Origin: Alphaproteobacteria bacterium
Lineage (GTDB): Bacteria; Pseudomonadota; Alphaproteobacteria; CAAGCB01; CAG-977
DNA: 63,414 nt
Direction: 5' to 3'
NCBI GenBank assembly: GCA_024407875.1
Contig: JAKSVT010000008.1
Coordinates: 1 to 63,414 of the forward strand
Shown here: positions 18,288 through 28,247 of the stretch, in pieces
Layout of the letters: each line of letters begins with the position of its first letter
Position numbering within the stretch: position 1 is the first letter of the stretch
Translations under genes and position numbers: made by a program
Notes under the pieces: model-generated
Told to the model about the DNA's origin: nothing
The model's input: only the letters and a program-made list of their open reading frames with translations
Database searches by the model: none

Positions 18288-19106
18288 TTACTTATTTAAA
18301 TTTTCTAAAAAAGTATTTAATAGCATAGGATCATAGTCTTCTATTTTACCATTATCACACAAATTTGCTATTTCTTCATCCATAGGTAATTGAACGATAT
18401 TATTAATATCATATTTTGCGGCAATTTCCTTTAAATGACTTTTACCAAAAATATAATGTTTTTCATGACATTTTGAACATTCAAAATATGACATATTCTC
18501 AACAATTCCTAAAACAGGAATATTCATTTTTCCTGCCATTTTTACAGCTTTTCCAACAATCATTGAAACTAATTCTTGAGGAGATGTTACAATAACAATT
18601 CCATCAATTGGCAAAGATTGAAATACTGTCAATGGAACGTCTCCTGTTCCTGGAGGCATATCGATAAACATCATATCAACATCATCCCAAATAACATCTG
18701 TCCAAAATTGTTTTACAGTTCCTGCAATTACAGGTCCCCGCCAAATAACAGGATCAGTGTCATTTTCTAACAACATATTAGTTGACATAACCTTGATGCC
18801 TCCTTCAGAAGAAGCTGGGAAAATTCCTTGTTCTGAAGCAAAAGCCTTATCTTTAATTCCAAAAGCTTTTGGAATAGAAGGTCCTGTAATGTCAGCATCT
18901 AAAATTGCTGTACTTAATCCATTTCTATTAGCTTTTACGGCTAACATAGATGTAATTGATGATTTACCAACCCCACCTTTTCCACTTACTACTGCAATAA
19001 TTTTTTTTACATGTGTTAAATCATTTGGCTTTGCAACGAAATCTGTTTTATTTCCTTCTCCACCGCAATGATGAGAACATGTAGAACAATTATGTGTACA
19101 TCCCAT
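18288..19106 (-). CDS. mrp: Mrp/NBP35-family Fe-S carrier ATPase
   Basis: P-loop ATPase that binds and delivers [4Fe-4S] clusters. Features: deviant Walker A SGKGGVGKSS near residue 41, switch regions DADITGPSIP and DMPPGTGD, and a C-terminal CSKC pair for the bridging cluster. The N-terminus has four clustered cysteines (MGCTHNCSTCSHHC), the NBP35-like form common in anaerobes. The MIP18/DUF59 domain usual at the front of proteobacterial Mrp is absent. The length is 272 residues, and the gene is last in the lpx cluster. Confidence 0.93.
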   Translation of the reverse strand: MGCTHNCSTCSHHCGGEGNKTDFVAKPNDLTHVKKIIAVVSGKGGVGKSSITSMLAVKANRNGLSTAILDADITGPSIPKAFGIKDKAFASEQGIFPASSEGGIKVMSTNMLLENDTDPVIWRGPVIAGTVKQFWTDVIWDDVDMMFIDMPPGTGDVPLTVFQSLPIDGIVIVTSPQELVSMIVGKAVKMAGKMNIPVLGIVENMSYFECSKCHEKHYIFGKSHLKEIAAKYDINNIVQLPMDEEIANLCDNGKIEDYDPMLLNTFLENLNK

Positions 19107-19122
19107 TTTACTTGTCCTTAAA

Positions 19123-20298
19123 TCACTTTCTTTTTATAAAACTTAAAACAACATCAGCTGCTTTATCACTTGGTAATTCTTCTTGGTTCATACCTAAACA
19201 TTCTAAAGATTTAATAGCATCCTCTACTTCTTTAGTTGCGTATTCTTTATTTTCTAAAAGTTCAATTACTTCTTTGCTTAACAAATCTGGATTACATTTA
19301 TCTAATAAATATTCTTTTACGATTTCTCTATTAGCTAAAATATTAACCAAGTTAGCATATTTGCCTTTTATAATTAACTTAGCTATAAAAGCTGACAAAG
19401 AATTTAATTTATATGCAATTGTATATGGTATCTTTGCCATAGCTAATTCTAATGCTACTGTTCCTGAAGCTGCTAGAGCTACATCTGCTCCCGCAAACAC
19501 ATCATATCTATTATCTTGACCTACAACAACAGTTGTTGGCAAAGCCCATGATTTAACATGTTCTTTTACAACTTTTTCTACAGTTTCAACGCTCGGAACA
19601 AAAATTTTCATATCAGGATATTTTTTTGCCAATATATCTACAGTTTTCTTAAAAACAGGCAACAAAAATTTTATTTCTGATTTTCTACTTCCTGGCAACA
19701 CGCATAATACTTTATCATTTTCTGATAAATTAAATTGTTTTCTAAACTTTATTCTATCACCACTTTTTGCACCACTTTCGACAACAGGATGTCCAACAAA
19801 TTTAGTTTTTAATCCATGTGGTGTAAAATACTTTTCTTCAAATGGCAACAAAGTCATCAACATATCAATATATTTTCCACAAGTTTTTGCTCTTCTTTTT
19901 TTCCAAGCCCATACTTGTGGAGCTACATAATGTATTTGAGGAATATCTTTTTTTAATGATTTTAAACCTTTATTTATTCTTGCTGAAAAGCTCCAACTAT
20001 CAACAGTAATTAAAACATCAGCTTTCTTTTCGACAATATCATTAACTGTTTGATGTATACGTCCTAAAATTTTAGGAATTGAAGGAATAACTTCCATTAG
20101 CCCCATTACAGCTAATTCTGATGAATCAAACAAACTTTTAAATCCCAATTCTTGCATAGTTTCACCACCTACGCCAAAGAATTCAACATTACCATTTGTC
20201 TTTTTTATCAAAGACTTCATCAATCTTGAAGCTAACAAGTCACCAGAAGGTTCACCAGCTACTATATATACTCTTAATTTATCAGACATTATTAACAT
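19123..20298 (-). CDS. lpxB: Lipid-A-disaccharide synthase LpxB
   Basis: Glycosyltransferase (GT19) that joins UDP-2,3-diacylglucosamine and lipid X into the lipid A disaccharide at the inner membrane. The 391 residues include VAGEPSGDLLASRLM at the start, PQIHYVAPQVWAWKKRRAK near 125 and ASGTVALELA near 280. The start is ambiguous: GGAGG lies 3 bases before the ATG at 20298 and 12 bases before the ATG at 20289. Both overlap the end of lpxI. Confidence 0.97.
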   Translation of the reverse strand: MLIMSDKLRVYIVAGEPSGDLLASRLMKSLIKKTNGNVEFFGVGGETMQELGFKSLFDSSELAVMGLMEVIPSIPKILGRIHQTVNDIVEKKADVLITVDSWSFSARINKGLKSLKKDIPQIHYVAPQVWAWKKRRAKTCGKYIDMLMTLLPFEEKYFTPHGLKTKFVGHPVVESGAKSGDRIKFRKQFNLSENDKVLCVLPGSRKSEIKFLLPVFKKTVDILAKKYPDMKIFVPSVETVEKVVKEHVKSWALPTTVVVGQDNRYDVFAGADVALAASGTVALELAMAKIPYTIAYKLNSLSAFIAKLIIKGKYANLVNILANREIVKEYLLDKCNPDLLSKEVIELLENKEYATKEVEDAIKSLECLGMNQEELPSDKAADVVLSFIKRK

Positions 20299-21115
20299 TG
20301 TCCTCCAAATCTATAGCTTCAATAAACAAGCCTAAATCATCAGCTTTTTTAATCAAGGCTTCTTTATCAACAATCAAAGTATAATTAGCTTGAATTGCAA
20401 CGCCTCTAAATCCAGACTTTTTCAAATTAACTAAAGTTCTACAGCCAATAGTTGGCAAATCTGCCCTTTTTTCTTGATTAGGCTTTTTAATTTTAACTAA
20501 TATTCCTCCTAATCCTGGTCTTGATAGCTTCTTACAACGTTTTATTAAATTATCTGTACCTTCAACGCCTTCAACACCTAAAACAATTCCTTGTTGAACT
20601 ATAACGCTTTGACCTATATCTAAATTTCCAATACCTAAAGCTATTTTGCTTCCATATTCGATATCTTTTTTTGCTTGTTCATCTGGAGTAATTTTTCCAA
20701 GAACACCTGCAGGAACCGTTAAGTTATCTAAGACCTCATGAACACCTATTATTTTCATTCCGTCTTTTTCGATATAATTAATAACTTTAGTTAAAAGATT
20801 ATTATCTCCAAAAGCACTAAAGCCTATTTCTTTTAAAAACTTTAAAGAATAAGCATCTGGCCTTAAATCGAACAAAGAAGGTCTCTTAACAAAACCTATT
20901 AAAACAACCTCTTCAACGCCTTGTGATTTAAAATATTCTAAGCATTTACCAGCTTCGCCAAATCTAATCCACAAGCATTCTTCACCTTTAGCTATATCTT
21001 TAGAAGCATTTTTCTTCAAAGCAGCTAAAACATAAGGTCTGCCTTCTTTTTTACATTTATCAATTAATTGCTTTGGTAATTTACCACCACCAGCAACAAT
21101 GCCTAGTTTTTTCAT
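20282..21115 (-). CDS. lpxI: UDP-2,3-diacylglucosamine diphosphatase LpxI
   Basis: Cleaves UDP-2,3-diacylglucosamine to lipid X by the mechanism of the alphaproteobacterial LpxI (DUF1009) rather than LpxH. At 277 residues it shows the N-terminal LGIVAGGGKLPKQL and the family's YGSKIALGIGNLDIGQSVIVQ and VEGTDNLIKRC segments. It overlaps lpxA by 4 bases (ATGA) and lpxB by 17, so the three are translationally linked. Confidence 0.95.
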   Translation of the reverse strand: MKKLGIVAGGGKLPKQLIDKCKKEGRPYVLAALKKNASKDIAKGEECLWIRFGEAGKCLEYFKSQGVEEVVLIGFVKRPSLFDLRPDAYSLKFLKEIGFSAFGDNNLLTKVINYIEKDGMKIIGVHEVLDNLTVPAGVLGKITPDEQAKKDIEYGSKIALGIGNLDIGQSVIVQQGIVLGVEGVEGTDNLIKRCKKLSRPGLGGILVKIKKPNQEKRADLPTIGCRTLVNLKKSGFRGVAIQANYTLIVDKEALIKKADDLGLFIEAIDLEDNVNNV

Positions 21116-21906
21116 TTCTGTTTTACCGCAGCGTGCATAAACCCACGTTTATTATCAGCTCTCATAAATCCTAAGATATCCATAACAGGTTCAACATCTT
21201 TAAAATCATTTTCTAAAGTTGCAAGCCTTTCAGATAAGTTGCCTTCATTAGATAAAATAATGTCGAAAGCTTTTCTTAAAGAGTTGATTGTTGATAAAGG
21301 AAAATTCTTTCTCTTTAATCCAATAATATTAACGCCTTCAACGCCTGCTTGTGAAACTAAAGAGTAAGGAACAACATCTCTAGCTACACCACACATACCA
21401 CCAACCATTGCATGGTGTCCAATTCTTGAGAATTGATGAACAGCTGATAATCCACCAATAATAGCCCAATCACCTACTTTAACATGTCCTGCTAATGTAG
21501 CATTATTTGACATAATTATATGATTACCTACTATGCAATCGTGAGCAATGTGAGTGCCTATCATAAACAAACCATCATCACCAACAGTTGTTATATTATG
21601 ATCATCAGGGGTTCCTGGTTGCATTGTTGCATATTCACGAATTGAATTACGCTTTCCAACAACAAGCTTTCCTTTTTTATCTTTATCTTTCAAATCTTGA
21701 TTTTTACCACCAATAGCAGCAAAAGGTCTAATTTCAGTATCTTCACCTATAGAAGTATCTCCACCAACCCATACATGAGAAACTAATTTAACTCTATCGC
21801 CTAAAACAACTTGATCACCTACTACGCAATAAGGGCCAATTTCAACATCTTCGCCTAATTGTGCTTTTTTATCAACAATTGCTGTTGGATGAATATTTAC
21901 TGCCAT
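21112..21906 (-). CDS. lpxA: UDP-GlcNAc O-acyltransferase LpxA
   Basis: First step of lipid A synthesis. The 264 residues start with the typical IHPTAIVDKKAQLGEDVEIGP hexapeptide repeats (left-handed beta helix), contain the catalytic His in GTHIAHDCIVG, and end in a helical C-domain. It begins 11 bases after lpxD; fabZ, which usually lies between them, is absent. Confidence 0.97.
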   Translation of the reverse strand: MAVNIHPTAIVDKKAQLGEDVEIGPYCVVGDQVVLGDRVKLVSHVWVGGDTSIGEDTEIRPFAAIGGKNQDLKDKDKKGKLVVGKRNSIREYATMQPGTPDDHNITTVGDDGLFMIGTHIAHDCIVGNHIIMSNNATLAGHVKVGDWAIIGGLSAVHQFSRIGHHAMVGGMCGVARDVVPYSLVSQAGVEGVNIIGLKRKNFPLSTINSLRKAFDIILSNEGNLSERLATLENDFKDVEPVMDILGFMRADNKRGFMHAAVKQK

Positions 21907-21917
21907 CGTTTTAATCC

Positions 21918-22934
21918 TTATTTCTTTGCCATTTTATTCAAAATAGCTGCTTGTCTCATAAATTCTCTTAAAGGAACTGCTGGTGTACCCATCAATTTTT
22001 CCATAGGTTGAACATCTTTCAAAATACCTGATTGAGCAGCAATTTGAGCACCACTTCCAATATTTAAATGTCCACCAACACCAGATTGTCCTGCTAATAC
22101 AACAAAGTCACCTAAATGAGAACTTCCTGCAACTCCAGCTTGAGCAACAACAACACAGCAACGTCCAGTTTGAACGTTATGACCGAATTGAATTAAATTA
22201 TCTAATCTGCATCCATCACCAATAATTGTATCGTCTAAAGCACCTCTATCAATACATGTATTAGCACCGATTTCAACATCATTTCCAATAATTACTCTGC
22301 CTAATTGAGGAATTTTTGTATGACCTTTTGGGCTCATAAAGAAACCAAAACCATCTTGTCCAATTCTTGCTCCAGGATAAATATAAACATCATTACCCAT
22401 TTTGCAATATTGGATTGAAGCATTCATACCAATTGTACAATTATTACCTATTTCTACGTTATCGCTAATTACAGCATTAGCACAAATGTGGCAATAATCA
22501 CCAATTTTTACATGTTCTCCAATAACAGCACATGCATCAATGATACACCCAACACCTATTTGAGCAGTAACAGCAATACTTGACTTTTCATGAATAACTG
22601 TTTGAGTGCTTTTTTCCTTTGGATAAAATGCTTGAGCAACTAAACCATAAGACTTATATGGTTCTTTTGCTATTAATACAGCAACATCTTCAGGAACATC
22701 ATTTACAAATTCTTCAGCAACAATAACAGCACCAACTCTAGATTTTTTCAAATCTTCAATATACTTTTTACTTAATAAAAAGCTTACACTCTTTTCATCG
22801 CCATCTTTCAAAGATCCAACATCATAAATCATCTTATTAGGATCTGAATTCTTACCAATTTCAGATTGTGTTATTTCTGCTAATTGACGTAGAGAAAATG
22901 GGCCTGCTACTTTAAAGAAATTATGATCTGGCAT
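21918..22934 (-). CDS. lpxD: UDP-3-O-acylglucosamine N-acyltransferase LpxD
   Basis: Adds the N-linked acyl chain in the third step of lipid A synthesis. The 338 residues contain an N-terminal uridine-binding domain (about 1-105), then hexapeptide repeats with QDGFGFFM, DRGALDDTIIGDG and the catalytic-His motif IQFGHNVQTG, and a C-terminal helix. It lies between skp and lpxA. Confidence 0.97.
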   Translation of the reverse strand: MPDHNFFKVAGPFSLRQLAEITQSEIGKNSDPNKMIYDVGSLKDGDEKSVSFLLSKKYIEDLKKSRVGAVIVAEEFVNDVPEDVAVLIAKEPYKSYGLVAQAFYPKEKSTQTVIHEKSSIAVTAQIGVGCIIDACAVIGEHVKIGDYCHICANAVISDNVEIGNNCTIGMNASIQYCKMGNDVYIYPGARIGQDGFGFFMSPKGHTKIPQLGRVIIGNDVEIGANTCIDRGALDDTIIGDGCRLDNLIQFGHNVQTGRCCVVVAQAGVAGSSHLGDFVVLAGQSGVGGHLNIGSGAQIAAQSGILKDVQPMEKLMGTPAVPLREFMRQAAILNKMAKK

Positions 22935-22968
22935 TGTAATTATTCCTTATATTTAGTAATTTTATAAA

Positions 22969-23667
22969 TTATTGTTCATCAGCTTCTTTTTTAACAGCCT
23001 TTACTGTTTTTTTAGCTTTAGCTTTTTTTGCCATTTTTGCTTTAGGTTTAGCAACAGTTTTTTTCTCAATTTTAACAGGAGCTTCTTGAGCAACAACTGG
23101 AGCTACCTTTTCTTCTGTATTTTTTTCTAATTTAATTGTATTCATTTCTAATTTAGGCATTCTTGCATTAATGCGTTCAATTGCTTTATCAGTAACATCT
23201 AATTTTTCATCAATGTAATAAGCCATATTTTTATTTAAAATAGCTTCGAAATCATTTTCTCTAGCCAAATCCTTTACTACAGGATCAACAGCTTCAGTTC
23301 TGAATTTTAAAATAGCTGCATTTAATTCTTCTTGTAAGTCTTGTTGAGCTTTTTGAACTCTTATTTGCAAATCTCTAATACTATTTTGAATTTCGTCTTG
23401 TTTTTCACCAATTTCTTTATTAGATAAATTTTCTCTATTTTCTTCTAAAGCTTGAGCTCTAGCTTTAATTTTATTTTCTTCAACGCTAATAGCTTTTTTT
23501 AATTTAGCCATATTATCTTCACGTTGCATTAATATGCCTTGAACAGCTGTAGATTTTTGCATAAGAACAGGATCATTAATAAAACCAATATCACTAGCTT
23601 TAACATTTGAAGATGCAAACATTGCACATAAAGCAGCACTTACTAACAATTTACTTTTCATATTCAT
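22969..23667 (-). CDS. skp: OmpH/Skp-family periplasmic chaperone
   Basis: Skp trimers hold unfolded outer-membrane proteins in the periplasm on the way to BamA. A signal peptide ends near residue 24 (FASSNVKA-SD). Residues 40-125 form the long coiled coil typical of Skp tentacles. At 232 residues it is well above the usual 160-200, because of a Pro/Val/Lys/Ala-rich tail (about 185-232) with repeated KKA/KAK. It directly follows bamA, the classical order. Confidence 0.9.
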   Translation of the reverse strand: MNMKSKLLVSAALCAMFASSNVKASDIGFINDPVLMQKSTAVQGILMQREDNMAKLKKAISVEENKIKARAQALEENRENLSNKEIGEKQDEIQNSIRDLQIRVQKAQQDLQEELNAAILKFRTEAVDPVVKDLARENDFEAILNKNMAYYIDEKLDVTDKAIERINARMPKLEMNTIKLEKNTEEKVAPVVAQEAPVKIEKKTVAKPKAKMAKKAKAKKTVKAVKKEADEQ

Positions 23668-23679
23668 GTCATTTATCCT

Positions 23680-25965
23680 TTAAAAAGATGTTCCAAAATT
23701 CAATCTAAAATACTCTGTTTCATCATAATCTTCTTTTGCAACAGGTATTGCATAATCTATATTGATAGGTCCCATAGGAGAGTTCCAAACTAAACCGATA
23801 CCAACGCTTTGACGCATTTTGCTTGAATAGTTCATATCTTCTTTCTTGAAATCTTCAGGCTTACCTGTCCAACCTACATCAGAGAAAATTTTACCCCTCA
23901 TACCAAATTCACTAGGCAATCCTAAAGGAAATGTAACTTGAGCTGTTGCTGTTGCTTGCCACAAGCCACCTAATGAATCTTTAGAATGTTTATCTCTTGC
24001 GTTAACACCGCCAGATTCAAAACCTCTTAAATTTCCTCCACCTAAGAAATATCTATCATTTAATCTTACGTCTTTATTAATACCGAACATATAATTTCCT
24101 GATGTAGATAATCCTAAAATCCACTTATCAGACAATGGGAAATAATAACCAATATTTAATCCAGATTTCAAATAAGATGTATCTCCACCAACACCGGCAT
24201 AGTCATTACTTACAGAAACATAATAACCCTCTGTTGGATTATATTTATTATCTAAATAATCCCAGAACAAGCTATGAGAAATCATTGATGTAATAGTCTT
24301 GCCTTTTTGATCTTTAACATAAATAGATGCATCATTTTTAATATCAAATATTCTATCTTGTCTTATTGTGTACTTTAATGTATGCGACAATTCTTCAGAA
24401 TATTTCCAGCTTAAGTAAGATGAGGCTCCGAACATTTCAGAATTATAAGAACTTTCATCTTTATAGTTTCTAGTTAAATAGAAAACATCAAAGCCTAAAT
24501 CTAATTCTCTACCTAAAAACCAAGGTTCAGAGAAACCAATGTCAAACAAAGTTTTCTTTTCTGCAATGGTTGCTGATGCACTAGCTGTTCTTCCTGTTCC
24601 TTTTAAGTTTCTTTCTGTAATAGAAATTTCTGCTAAAGGACCATCATAAGATGACCAACCTACACCAATTTTAAAGGCTCCTGTAGATTTTTCAGAAACA
24701 GTATTTTGTAAAACAACTTTATCTCTATTTGTTTCATCAGGAACAATTTCGATATCATTTTTATCAAAATAATTCAAATTATCTAATCTTTGTTTAGATC
24801 TTCTAATTTTCGCAACGTTATAAGCATCGCCTTCACCTATACGATATTCTCTTCTTATAACATTATCTTTTGTTCTGCTATTACCTTGAACAACAATTCT
24901 ATCAACAAAAACATGCTGACCTTCATTAACATTGAAGAATACTTTTACTTTATTATATTTTTCTTCAGTTTGAATTTTTTCAATTTTATAGTCAACATCA
25001 ATAAAAGTAAAGCCTTGAGCTCCTACAGCATCTGTTATATCGGAAACGTTATTTTCAATTTTTGCTTGATTATAAATTTTGCCTTTTTTTATACTAATCT
25101 CATCTTCAACAGAAGAAGGTTTAAATCCTTTAAGTGTAGATTTAACATCAACACTTTCAATCTTATAACGTTTGCCCTCGTTCATATTAACTGTTAAATA
25201 AAAGCCTGTTTTATCTGGAGTTAATTCAGCAGAATATGCAAGAACTTCAAAATCTAAGAACCCATGATTAAAATAGAATAATTTTAACATTTCTAAATCA
25301 TGTACAAATCTATCTGGATCATATGAATCCATAGATGTAAACCATCTATACCATCTAGCTTCTTTAGATAAAATGCTTTCTTCCAACAAGTCATCATCGT
25401 AAGAATTATTACCGATAAAATCAATTTTACGTATTAAAGCTTGTTTGCCTTCAGAGATTTCAAAAACGACATCAACTCTGTTTTGAGCTCTTTCAATAAT
25501 CTTTGGTTCTACAACAGCAGAATAACGACCTATACGTTTATATCCTTCAAGAATTCTCTGTGTATCTTTTTGAATTTTTGCTCTTGTAAACAACGTTCTT
25601 GGCTGTAAAGATAGTTCAGCCATTAATTGTTCTGCTTTTATTTTTTTATTACCTTCAAATGATATTTTTCCAACTAATGGATTTTCTTTAATTTTTACAT
25701 ATAAAATTCCGTCTTTTTCAGCTAATTTCACATCAGCAAAAAATCCTGTTGCATACAAAGCCTTTAAAGCTTCATCCATAACTTGAGCATTAATGGCAGA
25801 TCCCACTTTGATTGGAAGGTAAGACAACACTGTTTCTTTTTCCAAACGCCCAACATTTTCAAAAACAACCTTAATATCTGATATTGTAGAATCTAATTGT
25901 TGTGCCTTAACATTTGATGAAAAGCACAACAAGCCGAATAAAACAATAAAATAACGCAACAACAT
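23680..25965 (-). CDS. bamA: Outer-membrane protein assembly factor BamA
   Basis: Central insertase of the BAM complex. The 761 residues comprise a signal peptide (to about 21), five POTRA domains (about 25-420) and a 16-strand barrel ending in FRLNFGTSF with the C-terminal Phe. The barrel motif FFLGGG is here YFLGGGNLRGFESGG, the conserved VRGF/LRGF loop. It sits between rseP and skp. Confidence 0.97.
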   Translation of the reverse strand: MLLRYFIVLFGLLCFSSNVKAQQLDSTISDIKVVFENVGRLEKETVLSYLPIKVGSAINAQVMDEALKALYATGFFADVKLAEKDGILYVKIKENPLVGKISFEGNKKIKAEQLMAELSLQPRTLFTRAKIQKDTQRILEGYKRIGRYSAVVEPKIIERAQNRVDVVFEISEGKQALIRKIDFIGNNSYDDDLLEESILSKEARWYRWFTSMDSYDPDRFVHDLEMLKLFYFNHGFLDFEVLAYSAELTPDKTGFYLTVNMNEGKRYKIESVDVKSTLKGFKPSSVEDEISIKKGKIYNQAKIENNVSDITDAVGAQGFTFIDVDYKIEKIQTEEKYNKVKVFFNVNEGQHVFVDRIVVQGNSRTKDNVIRREYRIGEGDAYNVAKIRRSKQRLDNLNYFDKNDIEIVPDETNRDKVVLQNTVSEKSTGAFKIGVGWSSYDGPLAEISITERNLKGTGRTASASATIAEKKTLFDIGFSEPWFLGRELDLGFDVFYLTRNYKDESSYNSEMFGASSYLSWKYSEELSHTLKYTIRQDRIFDIKNDASIYVKDQKGKTITSMISHSLFWDYLDNKYNPTEGYYVSVSNDYAGVGGDTSYLKSGLNIGYYFPLSDKWILGLSTSGNYMFGINKDVRLNDRYFLGGGNLRGFESGGVNARDKHSKDSLGGLWQATATAQVTFPLGLPSEFGMRGKIFSDVGWTGKPEDFKKEDMNYSSKMRQSVGIGLVWNSPMGPINIDYAIPVAKEDYDETEYFRLNFGTSF

Positions 25966-25975
25966 AACTGTATCT

Positions 25976-27061
25976 TTACTTTATCAAACGGACTATATCA
26001 TTCCAAGACGTTAATAATACCAAACCAAGTAATAAAATCAACCCTATAATAGATGTAACTTTCTCAATTTTTTCATTTAAAGGCCTTCTTACTATAAACT
26101 CAACAATATAGAAGAACAAATGGCCACCATCTAACACAGGTATTGGTAATAAATTCATAAATCCAATTGCAATAGAAATCTGAGAAACAAACAAAAGAAA
26201 CGATAAAATTCCTTCTTTCATAGCATTTCCAGAAATTTCAGCAATTCCAATAGGACCTCTCAAATCTTCTGTTGATCTTTGACGTTTAATCATTTTAATT
26301 AAAACTTTAGTTGTATCAGCAGACATTTGATAAGCTAATTTTACAGCTTCCTTAATAGATTGAACAAAATTCAAATCTCTAATATGTTCCATTTTAGAAA
26401 CAGTCGTAACACCCAACATGCCTTTACCATTTTTATGGTCGATATGAGCAACTAAATCTATTTCTTTACCATCTCTCAAAACAACAAGATTTAAAACACT
26501 TTCTACAGCAATTTCTCTTTGTAAATCTGTTAATGTTGAAATTTCTTTTCCGTTAACTTTTATAAATCTATCATCCTTAACAATTCCGATTTTTTCAGCA
26601 ACAGAATCTTTAATTACAGAATTAACTACAGGAGGAATGCTTTCTAAACCATAAATTCTAAATATTCCAGTTAATAAAACTATGGCGAACACATAGTTCA
26701 TAAAAGGTCCAGCAAAAACTATAATAAATTTTTTCCATAATTTTTGGAAAGGAAATGCAAATTGTTTTTCTTCTTCAGATAGCTCTTCCAATTCTTCATT
26801 ATCTTTTTTAGAGCTTGAAGGATCAGCATCGCCCAACATTTGAACATAACCACCTAGAGGAACTAAACAGACTTTCCATTCTGTTCCTAATTTATCAACT
26901 CTAGAAAACAAAACTTTGCCAAATCCAACGGAAAAAGCCTTGACCTTTACACCACATTTTCTTGCTGCATAGAAATGTCCACCTTCATGAACAATAACTA
27001 TAATAGAAATTACAAGCAAAAAAGAAATTGGATACAATAATGAATTTAGTATATTAATCAC
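25976..27061 (-). CDS. rseP: Site-2 protease RseP
   Basis: Intramembrane zinc metalloprotease that acts in regulated proteolysis. HEGGH (His25, Glu26, His29) sits in the first membrane helix, the second site is PIPVLDGGHL near the C-terminus, and one PDZ domain lies at about 140-200. E. coli RseP has two PDZ domains and about 450 residues; this one has 361, like the Caulobacter MmpA type. An acidic insert (EELEELSEEEKQ) lies at about 85-97. Confidence 0.95.
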   Translation of the reverse strand: MINILNSLLYPISFLLVISIIVIVHEGGHFYAARKCGVKVKAFSVGFGKVLFSRVDKLGTEWKVCLVPLGGYVQMLGDADPSSSKKDNEELEELSEEEKQFAFPFQKLWKKFIIVFAGPFMNYVFAIVLLTGIFRIYGLESIPPVVNSVIKDSVAEKIGIVKDDRFIKVNGKEISTLTDLQREIAVESVLNLVVLRDGKEIDLVAHIDHKNGKGMLGVTTVSKMEHIRDLNFVQSIKEAVKLAYQMSADTTKVLIKMIKRQRSTEDLRGPIGIAEISGNAMKEGILSFLLFVSQISIAIGFMNLLPIPVLDGGHLFFYIVEFIVRRPLNEKIEKVTSIIGLILLLGLVLLTSWNDIVRLIK

Positions 27062-27081
27062 GGCTTCTTACCTAAAATACT

Positions 27082-28239
27082 TTAAATTGATAAAATTTTC
27101 TTAGTCAACAATCTTGCAGTTGTATCAACTTCTACAACATCTTGAACTTTATTTACTTTTGGAAATTCTGATTTTTCTAAAACCTTTTCTACAGTTTTTA
27201 CAATATCTAAAAATCCAATTTTTCTATTTAAAAATGCACCTACAGCAATTTCATTAGCAGCATTCATAACAATCGTATGAGTTTGACCTAATGTTAAAGC
27301 TTCTTTTGCAACTCTTAAAGCTGGGAATTTATTTTCATCAGGGTGCGTAAATGTCAATCCTGATAAAGAAGTTAAATCTAATTTTTTAGTTGGGGATTCA
27401 ATTCTATTTGGCCAACCTAGAGCATAAGCAATTGGTGTTCTCATATCAGGATTACCCATATGAGCTAAAACACTGCCATCAACATAAGCTACTGCACTAT
27501 GAACAATAGATTGAGGATGAACTAAAACTTCAATTCTATCAGCTCCAAAACCAAACAAATGATAAGCTTCAATAATTTCTAAACCTTTATTCATCATTGT
27601 AGCAGAATCAACAGAAATTTTAGCTCCCATGCTCCAATTAGGATGAGCAACAGCTTGCTCTGGTGTAACTTCTTTCATAAATTCAATAGATTTTTCTCTA
27701 AAAGGACCACCAGAAGCTGTTAACAAAATTCTATCAACAGCTTTTCTTTGATCATTTTCTAATGTTTGGAAAATAGCACTGTGCTCAGAATCAACAGGAA
27801 CTAAAGTTACACCTTTTTCTTTAATGGCTGACATAACAATATCACCGGCGCAAACTAAAGTTTCTTTATTTGCTAAAGCTAAAGTTTTGCCTCTTTCAAT
27901 AACAGCCATCGTAGGAAGTAGTCCTGCAGCGCCAACAATTGAAGACATTGTCCATTCAGCATCTTGCTTAGCAGCTTCAACAATAGCTTCATCACCAGCT
28001 TCGACTTGAATATTAGTACCACTTAACAAACTTTTTAATTCATTATATTTATCTTTACTTGCTGTTGCTACGAATTTAGCATTTAAAGATTTTGCCTGTT
28101 TTGCTAACAATTCAACGTTATTATTGCCTGTTAGTGCTACAACATCATATAGTTCTGGATTTCTTGAAATAATATCAACAGTGCTTTTTCCAATTGAACC
28201 TGTTGAACCTAAAATAGAAATAGATTTCACTTTATTCAC
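27082..28239 (-). CDS. dxr: 1-deoxy-D-xylulose 5-phosphate reductoisomerase
   Basis: Second step of the MEP isoprenoid pathway, making MEP with NADPH. The 385 residues show ILGSTGSIGKSTVDII (NADPH site), PVDSEHSAIFQ, the flexible loop HPNWSMGAKISVDSATMMNKG and EAYHLFG. It provides precursors for the UppS product encoded two genes upstream. Confidence 0.98.
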   Translation of the reverse strand: MNKVKSISILGSTGSIGKSTVDIISRNPELYDVVALTGNNNVELLAKQAKSLNAKFVATASKDKYNELKSLLSGTNIQVEAGDEAIVEAAKQDAEWTMSSIVGAAGLLPTMAVIERGKTLALANKETLVCAGDIVMSAIKEKGVTLVPVDSEHSAIFQTLENDQRKAVDRILLTASGGPFREKSIEFMKEVTPEQAVAHPNWSMGAKISVDSATMMNKGLEIIEAYHLFGFGADRIEVLVHPQSIVHSAVAYVDGSVLAHMGNPDMRTPIAYALGWPNRIESPTKKLDLTSLSGLTFTHPDENKFPALRVAKEALTLGQTHTIVMNAANEIAVGAFLNRKIGFLDIVKTVEKVLEKSEFPKVNKVQDVVEVDTTARLLTKKILSI

Positions 28240-28247
28240 CTTTTAAA

